This document shows, piece by piece, positions 35,861 through 50,210 of a DNA stretch of 64,000 bases. The DNA lies in contig OX344758.2 of NCBI GenBank assembly GCA_947034885.2, forward strand, positions 8,868,501 to 8,932,500, written 5' to 3'. Each line of letters starts with the position of its first letter. The stretch's first letter is position 1. This DNA comes from Thuidium tamariscinum. Its lineage: Eukaryota > Streptophyta > Bryopsida > Hypnales > Thuidiaceae. Position numbers and translations under genes: made by a program. The notes under the pieces are model-generated. The model had not been told where the DNA came from. It did not search any database and saw only the letters and a program-made list of their open reading frames with translations.

Positions 35861-38329
35861 TAATTGTGAAGGTCTTTTTAGTTTGTAACATGGGTGCAAG
35901 AAGAAAGTTTGATTAAGAATAATACAAAAGAAACTAAACATTAGATTCTATCAAACCCTAGCTTAGATTGGATGCTATGAGGAACTTTGTATAGTACCCG
36001 TTTCAAACTCTAGCCCTTACTCCCTCATTTCACACACTTTACAATCAACTCTAGGTATTTCATTGGAAGAATAATTTTTAATGACAAATCTAACTTGAGA
36101 GGTTAGATTTTTAGAAAATCTTTAACAAAATTTCTCCCTTTATTCAATAAAATGTGAACTTTGGTCCTTGACATCATTTTCTTTGTCTATAGAAAATGCA
36201 TCTATCAATCATGAACTCTTGGCCTCTTGGATTTTGAATCACAATTTAAAGTTGTATGATTTCCACTTGAAAATTTGAAGAAAAAAATTGAATAGTGGCT
36301 TTAAGATTATCCGTGGGCTTGAAGAGGGTGAGAAATCATCATTTATTGGTCATTTGAATAACCAATGTAATGCCCAATTATGAAAGATTTTGAAATCTAA
36401 GTTTGGGTAGTATTTGGAAGACCTCAAATGTTTTTAAGGGTTAATTTGCTTTAATGTGTTTGGAATCAAAAATTGACTCTTGGATGATTTTAGATACCAA
36501 ATTTTGGATGATGAGCCAAGATTTTGCATCCAAATTTTTTATAGAGTTTATGAATGTGTTTGTAGTAGATAGTGATGGAAAAACCTCTAAAGAGACATTA
36601 TTTACTTCTCTACATGAGAAGATGCTACAAAACAAATAACAAAAGATGTCTTATAAAAGTAGTTTAGCAACTTGTACATGGTGACAACTCTTCAATTATA
36701 ACATAAAAATGATCTTTTCTCAAATTGACTTAGTCCAAATAATGAAATGAAGTAAATTAAGTGATGGTTTAGACCAAGGTTGGACCAAATGATTTCCTAA
36801 TGTTCTTTCTAGGCTAAAATTCTCATTCATATTTATTTTCTAACAAATCTAATTGTAGGATGTTTTAGTGAACTTGATAGAGTGCATTCTCCTAATATTT
36901 TAGAATAAAAAGAACCTTACCAATTGCAAAATCATGATGCTTGGGTTTCAAAAATAAGTTTATAACTATAGTCAAATTAATTGAAATTTTGTAAAAATTC
37001 TAATTTGATTATTTTATTGTAGTATGAATTTTGGGCCTATAACAATAGTCTACTAGTTTTTAAATTTTTTAAAAACTCAAAATTTTAGTTTATACCTAGA
37101 CATTTTAAACTTAAATACATAGCAATTTTTGGTGAATTTTTCAAATTTTTATCAAAAGATTTGTTGATTTAAGTATATATATAGTATAAAAACTTTTATA
37201 GTCTCTAAGCTTACTATAAACCATTATTGTGGGTAAAAGTGTAGTTCACTATACAAAACAAAATGTCTTAGCAAAAGTACCACTAACTAGTGATCAATGT
37301 GGAACTAAAATTTTAACTTCTAAAATATTGGGAGGATCTTAAATTCTACAACCTATATAATTTTTCTATCAATTTGAAACTAATTTATACTATTTAAAAA
37401 AAATTATAATATAAATTTATAGAAGGATTTGAAAGAAAGGATGGTATAAAATTTTTACCAAAGAAATATTCTTGACTTACATATCATTGCATGTATACCA
37501 AAAATGAACATTAATTTAGAATTTTGATATATTATCAATGCCATGTAATGGATAGATTGTACATCCATTTTTTTTTTCCTTTTCCTAATTTCAAATGTAC
37601 AATATTCTAAAGATACTACTTGCCACTATCACAAAAAGACTTGAATTGAATATAGCTAGAATATGCAAACTTTTTGAATTCACAAAAACTTCAAGTCATG
37701 TGAAACTTTTGTCACTATTCAAATAGAACATTATATTTCCAAGGACACCATCTTCACAAGGGTGCCAAATGTATTCAAATCCCTTTTGGCAATTAAAGTA
37801 CAAATTAGTAGTTGGATTGAATCAAATACAAAAAAATAGACTCAAGAAAACATTTGCTTGAAAATTGATTTTAAATGACTAAAATAGACTTTAATAGAGA
37901 TAAGATAAATGCTGAAAGTTTATACAAACCATGTAGATGGAAAAAGATAGACCTTATGATAGTGAATGATTAAACCTCAAAATCCTTCACTATGTATATT
38001 CAAGTTTGCCACAAACATCTATAGATAGATTTTTTTTAATTCAAAATTCATTCACATTGATATCTTTGTAATCCTTATTTAAATTTCTTTGCTAAAACTG
38101 AAAATGATGATTTATTCGCAAATTCAGGAGAAAAATTTGAAAACAAATTCATCACAATTACAAAATTTAGTTAAATTTTTTGAAGATTTCACCAATGGTA
38201 CATATTACAGTAGAATTAATATTCCCTTACCATTTTGTATTTGAAAAGGTGTCTTGGATTTTAATTTTAAATTACAAAAAAAACTCATTATTTGGAAGCT
38301 AACATCTAAATATATTTGACTATGTTTAT
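35861..38329. other. AT-rich gene desert
   Basis: About 2.5 kb of AT-rich sequence with no ORF above 65 codons and no identifiable element. Confidence 0.5.
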
Positions 38330-39130
38330 AACAAAAATGCTTCAAATCTACCATTTCAAGTACAAGACCTAAGTTTTAGAAAAAATCATTTTTGGACACA
38401 TGTAACAATAGGATCTTGTGGTAAGGTGGTTTGAAAAGATGTGAAAAAAATCTCGAAAATTATCACCAAGTAGATTGTAAGATACTAGCGTCTAAATGAC
38501 ATAAATCCTTTTTTGGGTCTTGCAAACAACTATACAACTCCACTTCACAAGGGCACACTTGTATGAAAAAAATTCTATAATGATGGTGCTTGTTTGGATC
38601 AATTTTTCAAAGCAAGTTGGCTAAATGCTTCAAAATTTTCAAATCATTTGAAATTGTATAACATATATGAAAAAATAGAGAATGATTTAGAATACTAAGT
38701 TGTCAATAATTTATATATGAAATTGAAAAATGACAATTCAAATGGTTTTAATGTTGTAATAAATAATATTCACCAATTTTTAAAAATATTGTAAATTGAA
38801 TTAAATAAAGGACTTCAAAGTTTATTTTAGAGTAGGAAATCCATAACTACAAACAAACTAAAAGTCTTCATAACTTTTATTTCATTAATCAAAATGGAAT
38901 GATTCAAAGATTTCCATGTATATATAAATTTAGAAAATCAATTCAAATTTTTTATTTATCAAAATTAAATTCTAAAGAATTTTTTTGAATTGTCTAAGTT
39001 GCATGCTAAGCAATAATAATTATCTATCATATAATAACTTTTTGACCATGTAGTCAAAAATTATGAAATTTTTTGGGTCTGAAGGCTACTTCTTAGGCAC
39101 ATATTGTGTGAGAATTTCAAAGAGAAAAAA
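38330..39130 (-). repeat. Degenerate CACTA-family relic, reverse orientation
   Basis: Segments such as TTTCAAATCATTTGAAA-like words and TAACAATAGGATCTTGTGG match the reverse complement of 7300-8100 with many changes. No termini were located. Confidence 0.45.
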
Positions 39131-41600
39131 CACATCCATTCATAGTAAGCTACCTTATATCACTATGTTGTCAAAATACTTAGTTTGGGCATTTGAAGAT
39201 ATAGATTACTTTCAAAATATCTTAGGATAGTTTAGAAAATATCCTAAGGTTAGAGTAGGCTAAATTTTTTTTCTCAAATAAAACAAAAAACTAGATTAGA
39301 TGACTTCACTTTTCTTTTCTTTGAAAGGAAACAAAGTATTTTTAGTTGTTGAAATCAATTTCTTATAGAAACAAATATCTAATATTTATGAGTAATATAA
39401 ATTACATCTTGGATGAAATTTCAATATTTTTGAATTTGCTTTGTATTTAATAGAAATTTTCTTCACTCTATTTTCTAGAATTTTTAATAATTTTGAATCT
39501 TCAAAATAAATTTTATGGATTATAAAAAGCTTGAGATTGCATTTGCAAAAAATGTGATTAAGTATAATTAATTTCACTATCTACTAGCCAAATTGAGCTC
39601 ATGGATTAGAAATTAGTAAATTATTGCTATACAATTGTAGGCTAGTATGTTTGGATTAATATTTAAGAGACTTTATTGACTAGTCTTTGACACTCTAGTT
39701 TTATAGTGATATTAAGTTTTACTTCTATAATACTAATAGTCATCTATACTCGAATATCCTTTATGTGATTGCTTTGAAGACAATAAAATTATTAGTCATA
39801 TAATTTGAATGTGTGACAATTTTGCTACAAACAATGGAAGTAGGTGTAACAAGTGTATATGATATTCTAGAATATCATTTGGAAGATATTCAAAGATTTG
39901 AGTGTACAAATATGAGTCTTTGATATCTAGTAGAGCTTGATAGCAATTTCAACATGATGCTCTCTATATTTTATACAAAAGTTGCAAAAGTTTGCCCTCA
40001 TGTTGATTTAGATTAAAAAACACATGACACTCTTGAGTTGAATAATTGTTGCACCACCTACATGTATGGTGAATTTCAATAAATTAGCGATATTCACTAT
40101 ACCATTTTTCAGACCGAGTGATCTGAACTAAAAGTTAACATCTAGGTTAGGTATAGATTTTAGACATCTAAGACTTGTGTAGATTTCCAAAATCTATAAC
40201 GTATTTAGATCTTAGACCATGCAATCTGAAATATCTTGGACAGATATAGATTTCAGACATCTATAACACATATGGATTTCAAAAATCTATGACCAATTTA
40301 GATTTGGATTGTACGGTGTGAACTATAAAAACTGCCAAATTCATGGCATTTTGTTGTTTTAACAAAATTCGCCATATGTCTATAGAAGCTCCAATTTGAT
40401 CACAAATTATACATGCTTATTGCCATATTTGAGCACGATAAGGTTAAAATGTTTGGAATGACATTCAAATGAAGGATGCTAATTGCTAGAATATCAATTC
40501 AATGATGGATGGCTTGCCATATTTTATTACCAAATGCCCATTTGGTACTAAAATATAAGACTACAATACAATGCTATATATATTCTTCCATACCTACAAA
40601 TCTAATATTTACATTTGTATGAAAATATATATGTTCCTTTCAATAATTCTTGATGCTAATGCTAATGCTTCAAGTGTGTGTTGTTGACTAGGAATGCATG
40701 AAGGACAAAAGGGGCCCCATTGTTGCTTCATGGCATTCATTAATTTTGAAGTATAATGGAAAAAGGGAAGTATAATGTATATTTAGGAGGATTTTTTTTT
40801 CATTATGAAAAAACCACAACTTGTATAAGGTGATGTTATGTATGTTGTCACCATTCAAATTTCCAAAGTACTCCATATATTTCCTTTGTGAACAAATTTT
40901 ATTCAAAAATAGGTTAGTGTATTAATAGCAAATTTTTTCTACCTCTTATTATTGTAGGGTGATTTAAAGAGAGCTAGAACTTGAACTTACCTCTAAAAAT
41001 TTGCAAGTAAATACTTAAGAAGACATACAAGTGAATGGTGAAGAGACTACTTGACCTTGTGTAAGAATTTTTTTTGCCAAGAGGGCCTCGGAAGTCTACT
41101 GTCCTTGTTTGGGTCAATGATGAGAAAAACTTTTTTTCCAACTTTGAATGTTGCAATCTTTCAAGATTCCACACAGTGAAATGGGATGAGATTTTTTCCA
41201 CACATTGGTAAAATACTTTACTACAGTTGTGGACAGTAGAAATTTCAACAAAAAGTTTCAGTTTTCATCATTGATTAACATACCAAAAAACTGCAGTTTT
41301 TGACAATGTCTCCCTAAAACCCCTCGTATGATTATATAGAGAGATGTTAAGAAATTAGCAAGTTAGAGAAAAGGCCGAATTCGATGAACCGGAGCACTTT
41401 CAAGTCGCCCACCAGGGAAACTGGAGCTGTTTTGGGTTCGCCAACTGAGTGAAAACTGGAGCCCATCTCAAACTCCGATATCTCTAAGTCACCAATCCTA
41501 GATTGTTGAGAGCTGAAGGTTTCAGCTGACCAACTCAACACCAATCTGAGGAGCTGCAAGTCCAAGTTGAAATAAAAGTCAACTAGTTTTTCAGAGTTTT
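39131..41600. other. AT-rich intergenic DNA with one small repeat block
   Basis: No gene recognised. The stretch 40085-40375 repeats TAGATTTCAGACATCTATAA-type words similar to the centre of the foldback element at 15325-16660 and ends TTTAACAAAATTCGCCA, resembling the ends of the 12893 element. Confidence 0.45.
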
Positions 41601-41775
41601 GAGCACTTGAAAATCAGGTATTCAGTGCTCTGAAATTCGCTATTTCACGAGTGTGACAATTTGACTATATATGTAACATCTAGGTTGGATGATATTGATT
41701 TCGAAGTTGTTGATCTCGAAGGATTACTGCTTATATCCAACACAACCTGTAACAGTTGACAAGGATCCGGCAATT

Positions 41776-43879
41776 TCAATTTTCTGCCCCCAATTTGAAT
41801 TTTCTGACTGATGACATCGGTGTCCGAGAACCGAGGTTCAAGCCGGTCCGGGGGCTCCAGGAGATCTCTTTCCTGACTGTGAAGCACGAATCAGCAGTGA
41901 GAGAGAAAACAAGCTCTTCCCCAAAGCAAAGTGCGTTCTCACTGACGAAATCAGCCCACCCCACTCCTTTCAGGAATAACCTGTCCCGTCCATTGTCCTT
42001 GTAGCAAACGCATCGGACTTGGTTCTGTGCTGGAGATTCCTCATGGATTCCTTGAAGTTGAACAGGATCATGCAGCTGACCGCGGTGGGCTGCCACGAAG
42101 TCTCTTGGAATTTCCTACGAATTGAACACAGATCAGTGCATGTTGCCGGCACAAGCTGCTAGCTAGTATCTGTACATTTTACTCAGAAATATTCGTAAAA
42201 CACTTGATTGGAAAGTTCACTTGTTACGTACAACCAAAAGCTAGTTAAATAATATATGGAAAATGTACAGTACATGAATCAATCATAGAGATATATAATA
42301 ATATTAAATATATTCATCGGATCTTACTGCCACGAAGTCTCTAGGAATTTCCTTTGAACACAGATCAGTGTTGCCTAGGCTGTTAGCATCTGAAGATTTT
42401 ACTCAGAAATATTCGTATCTTAAAACACTTGATTGGAGATTTACTGGTTTCGTTCAACCAAAAGCTAGTTACAGAATCAATCGTAGTGATGTTGAATATA
42501 TGAACTGGATCGTCATGCATTTGACTACGGTGTACTGGAAGTCGTGCATGAAGTCTTTCCAAAACGTTCAGATACAAGTACAAACAGGCTTTTAGTATCT
42601 GACTGAAGAAGATAAAAACTGAAAGTTACTTTGAACACTTGATCAGAATCGGGGATGCAGCAGACCTCATTCCACTAAAATATATTCACTACAACTTCAA
42701 TGTACTCGAGTCGACCACATGGATATTAGAAAGGGGCAAATTTCGAAAAAACACCGATATTAAAAAAGCCAACTTATGCTTTACCTACTAAACAAGAAAG
42801 CACGCAGGAGGTGTATTAAAATGTCTCGGTTGATGTAAGATTAATACATCCTCCACGTGACAGAGGTATTCCATTAAACTGAAATTGGAATCAGGAAAAG
42901 GAGCAAAAGTTCAGAGTAATACTCGGAGCTCACCAGTTGGTAAACGTTGATCTTCACGAGTCTCCTGGAGAAGCTTGGAAGGCATGAAGCTCTGTTCGAA
43001 CGCAAGTCCTGCTGCACCATACGACGAAAAACCCATGCATGAGCTAAATCTAGCGATCGGACGGGAAAGTTTTTTTCAAGATAGAGGTTATGAACTTACC
43101 AATTGCGAAGGTGCGTTCTCAAAAGATAACTTCTGGCAAGCAGTATCATTAGAAGCACAGTCGGCAATTTCATCATCCTCAAGCGGCACCTTCTTTCTTG
43201 TACACATCTCAGGTTCAATCATCCTGTTCCCAGATTTGCGACATGCCAGATGCTTATGAGGCCATTTGATTGTTTCTGACCATTTCATGGGGGCGTGTAT
43301 CTTTTGAGGTCCCTTGGGCTCTCCAAGCCCGTCGAAAACGTAAACTTGAAACTGGGATATGGCCGTGAGGGAGAAAATCAGCTGGTCGCCTTGGACGAGG
43401 TCATGGGAGGTCACAAAAGCTCCCCATCGCTTGCCGGCAAAGGTTACTTCTGGAACATCTCGGGAAGTGCAAAAGGAAAGCCTATGTGGCCATGGTTTGT
43501 TACAGCTGAGGTCAGATCGCAACTCCACGGCCCTTCGAAACTTGTTGCCATGTTCACAGACAAACCATCTGGGCATGGACTACAATCCGGCCACAAGGAA
43601 TATCAGAAGATTACTCATGTAAATTACAATGCACCGCTAGCTTCTTACAGCCACATTGATCGTGCAGGTAATTAGGGTTTGAGAGCAAATTGGTCGTGTA
43701 ATGAAACACACCAGCTGACCGTGTCGACGTAAAGTTGAAGATCGACGCAACGCATTTGTAGAGCTTAGTTTCTTCTGGAAATAGACGCTCCCCCGCAAAT
43801 CATCCAGCACGTCGTTCAAATCTCCACTTCGTACTGATCGGATCATTTTTGTATCTGGACACGCTGTGGAATTCTGCAT
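41776..43879 (-). CDS. Two-B3-domain DNA-binding protein (REM-like)
   Basis: Four exons on the minus strand, 43879-43649, 43579-43100, 43011-42934 and 42114-41776, all joined in phase 0, give about 375 residues. Two B3 domains are visible. The first runs from about ICSQTLITCTINVA through SMPRWFVCEHGNKF to GAFVTSHDLVQGDQLIFSL. The second runs from SFSRRLVKINVYQL through EIPRDFVAAHRGQLHDPVQL to WADFVSENALCFGEELVFSL. In both, an intron falls at the same point of the fold and in the same phase, which supports the model and an origin by internal domain duplication. Exon 3 has a CAGCAG acceptor that could vary by one codon. B3 proteins of this type are nuclear DNA-binding regulators; the target is unknown. 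The first exon is the least certain, and MIRSVRSGD at 43846 is an alternative start. Confidence 0.72.
42090..42475. repeat. Tandem duplication inside intron 3 of the B3 gene
   Basis: Two copies, about 42090-42260 and 42330-42475, share CTGCCACGAAGTCTCT, GAACACAGATCAGTG, TTTTACTCAGAAATATTCGTA, AACACTTGATTGGA and CAACCAAAAGCTAGTTA. The left copy contains the true start of exon 4; the right copy contains a truncated exon start. Confidence 0.85.
42328..42351 (-). other. Possible 24-nt duplicate micro-exon (EIPRDFVA) in the B3 gene
   Basis: On the minus strand an acceptor (TTCAAAG) is followed by 24 nt encoding EIPRDFVA, identical in protein to the start of exon 4, and then directly by a strong donor GTAAGATC. 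Inclusion would keep the reading frame and repeat eight B3 residues. It may be a spliced micro-exon, a decoy or inert. Confidence 0.4.
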
Positions 43880-44023
43880 ATCTAGCGACTCGATTTCGAC
43901 CACATTGATACACTTCACTACAAAATCTCTCACGAAGCCAATCTCGAACACGTGAAATCATCCGCTCCTCGCGCGCTTGTCGTCTTCTTTCAAAGAAAAC
44001 AAGAACAGTGAACCCTGAACCCA

Positions 44024-45152
44024 AACTTTGGTCTCTAACTTCTTACTGAAGCAATATCCACAGAATTTCGACTAACCTAACAAGAAAGACGAATTGACAC
44101 GACGAAGATCGGACTTCATTGAATTCCTGTGAATTGAAGGAGGACTTGAACATCATTGTCAAGATTGCTGCACTTATCAATGCTCTCCTACGTCGGAGAT
44201 CAATCACAATGTCGATCGCAATCTGACTGCCGCAATGTTCTAGCTGGTTCGATGATTTAATATGCACATGATCGTGATGGAACCGTAATGCAAAATTACT
44301 GAAAAACAGCGCGCACTCAGCAGGTCTCATCACTACGTACGGTTGAATCGATCGATTAGACTCTCTCCAGAGCAATCTCGTCATCTTATTGATTACACGA
44401 ATTCAATCTTCGTATGGAAACGCGTGAAATTTTGCAATGTACCTCAGATAGCAAATTGGGTCACAACGGTTTGACGAAGCTGGAGAGATGGCGGAAACAG
44501 GCACAACTGAGCCTAGCGCCATAGCGGTTTTCTCAGAATTTGGATGGATGATTTTGATGCGATTTCATCTGACTTCCTGGACACCAATGTCCGGGGAGTA
44601 CCGGCATTTAGTAGCATTGTAGCCGGTTGATTTTGAGAATTTCCGGTTGAGATAGAAAAGTTTCGGCAGAGGTTCCGGATGAAAAAAATAGATTTCGGAA
44701 ATGAACCGGGTAGTAAAAAAAATGTCGGCTTTTTGCCATTTATTCTAGGAATATTTCGTAAAATTGCCGATTTAAAATACATGGTTCCGGTTTTTAGCCG
44801 GCTAGGATTACACTGTGTAGGAAATTTTCTCTGTAGGGTTTAGGGTCCTAACTCCTAAGATACATAGTTACATACTACATAGACACATAGTATCCTATCT
44901 TAAGAATTTACAGAACATAACTTCAATAATTAGTACTTCACTACTTCACTAATTAAGAGTGTAAGTCTGTAAAATTTACTAAGACACCCAGTTGTCCCAA
45001 CCTCCCAGAGTCCCAGGAGTCCAGGACACAAGCTTCCAAGTTCCAACAAGTCAGTACTCAGTACTGTAGTCAATAACTGGCTTAGACTTCAAAAAACTCA
45101 GAAGGTAAAAGGGGCACATGAGGAATAAGGATTACTGTTTTTATGCGTAAAT
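44024..45152. other. Upstream region of the B3 gene plus repeat DNA
   Basis: No gene recognised. A possible small element lies at about 44622-44808, from TAGCCGGTTGATTTT to TTTTTAGCCGGCTA, rich in CCGGTT words in both orientations. Confidence 0.35.
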
Positions 45153-45284
45153 GGGATTATGGGAAACAGGGCTAATCCCACATTCTGGCTACTAATCACT
45201 AATGGAGTGATGGAGTTAGGGATTATGGGAAACAGGGCTAATCCCACATTGTGGCTACTAATCACTGATGGAGTGATGGGGGTA
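45153..45284 (+). repeat. Tandem duplication of 66 bp
   Basis: Two adjacent copies, 45153-45218 and 45219-45284, begin GGGATTATGGGAAACAGGGC and differ at only a few positions. Confidence 0.9.
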
Positions 45285-45303
45285 GGGAGGCACAGCTTGT
45301 AAG

Positions 45304-45630
45304 ATAAGAGGTCCTATAATGGACCATCTAAGGGCTAAAACAGAATTTCAGGGAGGTAAAACTTCTAGAAATATTTTTCAGTAAATTTTCCTTGAAAGAA
45401 AAGTAGAATTGACATCTTATCCAAGTCGTTTCATATTTTTCTGAGCTTTTTTGAGTTAGTTATCAAAATTTGAAGTTGAAAGGACATAGGGTTCTAAAAT
45501 GGTGCCATAGCTAAAATGTACACTATCAGTACACTGCTGAAGGCTATGAAAAAGCAACATGTACAAGTAGTGTACATTTAGATAGGGCACCATTTTAGAA
45601 CCCGCTCCATGTAAGAATCTTCTACCTAGG
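45304..45630 (-). repeat. Dispersed repeat, copy 2 (inverted partner of 9610-9945)
   Basis: Reverse complement of the first copy over its whole length with a few substitutions and indels. Both copies keep the inner TGTACA-containing inverted segment. Confidence 0.75.
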
Positions 45631-46421
45631 GTTTTAGACTTCAAAAAACTCACAAGTTACAACCTCGCAATCTTGCATGGTCATTCAATAATAAGCAATT
45701 CAGCATTTCATGCTATAGGTTGAATTGTGTATGTATGTTGGTTGGTATGTTACCCACCCCATTTTTTTTTGTCTTAAGGTGTTTTGATTCTTGTAAATGT
45801 TGGCTTGTTCTCACTGATCTCCCCATTTTTTTAATCTCATGTTGTTTGATTCTTGTAAATGTGAATGTTGTGGGCATGTCGTACTAACCAGCCTCTTGAA
45901 AATGCATGGAACCTCTTTTGGATCTGTGCATTTTCGGAAGGCTAAATCCTTAGCCCTAAGTTGGTAGGGGCAATGCCAAGTTCAAATCTTGCCAAGGATA
46001 ATACTTAAAAACAGTTTTGAAGCAAAACAAAGCCACTTCAAGAATGAAGAATAAAACCAAAAAAAATTACAACCGGATAGATTTTCACTTTGAAGGAAAA
46101 TTTCCGGTTGGAATAGGACAATGGCGGCAATGCAACTGGGAGAAAAAAAATATTTTAGGAAATTGGCCGGCAAATTCTACAACCTCTCGGTACACTTCCG
46201 GCCAATTTTTGAAAAAACCGGGAAGGATGAAATTCTAATGGAAATCTACCGTTTGGCTCACAGAACTCCCCGGACCTTGCTGGACACCCAGAACTCTTTA
46301 ATCCGCGCCGTATTGATTCTCTATTCTCACATCCTTTGTTGGCTCTAGCAGTCTGGCCAGACGGGGCCTGGTGGTCTTGCATTGACAAAAGCTACATGTA
46401 AGGAAGTTTGAAAAGTGAGTA

Positions 46422-46696
46422 AAGGTGGGTATACCCAAAAGTGCAGCTGACCTTAAAGTACCATTTACAGTCTGTGTACAATTCCAAAATCAGTTATGTA
46501 CACAAACTATAAATGGTGCTTTTACAAATAGACTTTGACCCTCAATAACTTTTACACATTGTATCCAATTGTTGTGTTCTTTGGTGCATTGGAATGTGCT
46601 TTTAGTTGCCAACAAGACTATATGAAAATTTGAATTGCTTTACAATAGTAACTAGGCATAGTACCAAAAAGTGGTACTTTTAGGTGTACCCACCTT
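46422..46696. mobile_element. MITE with AAGGTRGGTA ends, copy 2
   Basis: Terminal repeats AAGGTGGGTATACCCAAAA and TTTTAGGTGTACCCACCTT; same length and internal plan as 19371-19649. Confidence 0.75.
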
Positions 46697-47600
46697 AGTG
46701 CTACAAAGTCAATCTCCTATCACTACTATGGTATCTCTTCAAAAGAGACAACCCACCTTATCTTTATAAATGAACACCCCTTGGCAATGATCCCAGAACT
46801 AGATTATAGAATTTAGTGCATTATGTTACCTTCAAGACAAACAAGCATCAACTTTGGCTACCTTGAGAGTGAGTAGTTTAAAAAGAAATAGAAAATAAAG
46901 GATATTAGATGTTGTGAAGGATTGTTGGTAGTACTATAATACAAAACTGACTAAATAGATGCTAATTTTGTTGTGGAGGAAGTTTCAAATTGGCTATCAT
47001 ATTCTATTGTTTGTTGTAGTCTTGACTAAAATGTCTTCATGAAAGGCCCTTTTTTACAATGTACTAATAGCAAAATGATTTTTTGAGTAGAAACTCAGCT
47101 AATTTTAGCTAGTTTAGGGATTGCCACATGTTAGCCCCTCATAAAATATTATATGAAATATGCTCATATCTAGACATGTTGATATGTTGATACAAATATG
47201 CATACCAACATAGGCACAACATACAAATAGAAGATACAAATATTGGCACTTCGGTATGATACACATAGTAGCCGTTTTAAAAATTACTGGAACATGTGAT
47301 CATGAGGCAACTTTAGAAAGATTTTCAACTCAATTTGAACGCAACATGAAAAAATGTACAAAAAGTTTAGGAAAATACAGGTAATGCGCAATTACAGAGT
47401 GTACAATTTCTCAGTGTGCAATTACAGAGGGTGGGGCATTCTGTTTCCTTCATTGTTTGAATTACGAATTCCGTCGAGTTTCCCCCACACACTCCGGTTC
47501 ATCCACTAATTTCATTCATCCACGGCAGTTGGGTCGTCTTCTTCCTTTCGCAGGGCATGTCCCTTGGCATTAATTCCTATGCAAGCCGGTCTCAAGTCTC
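46697..47600. other. Intergenic DNA and RPT3 promoter region
   Basis: AT-rich to about 47400, then more balanced. A telo-box-like TTAGGGTTTCACTTC lies just before the RPT3 start codon (47635-47649), a common arrangement in plant housekeeping genes. Confidence 0.45.
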
Positions 47601-47664
47601 AACTGCCTCACCCCAAATCGATCAATCCTTGCATTAGGGTTTCACTTCACGCAACTCTGCGCTC

Positions 47665-50210
<2,546 letters not shown>

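Noticed and set aside
45930-46000. tRNA gene
   Set aside because: A-box-like and B-box-like words are present, but their spacing is too short and no cloverleaf can be drawn; at most a SINE-like remnant.
46017-46388. Overlapping ORFs near 46.2 kb
   Set aside because: Three frames on both strands are open over the same stretch with no family resemblance; probably repeat DNA.
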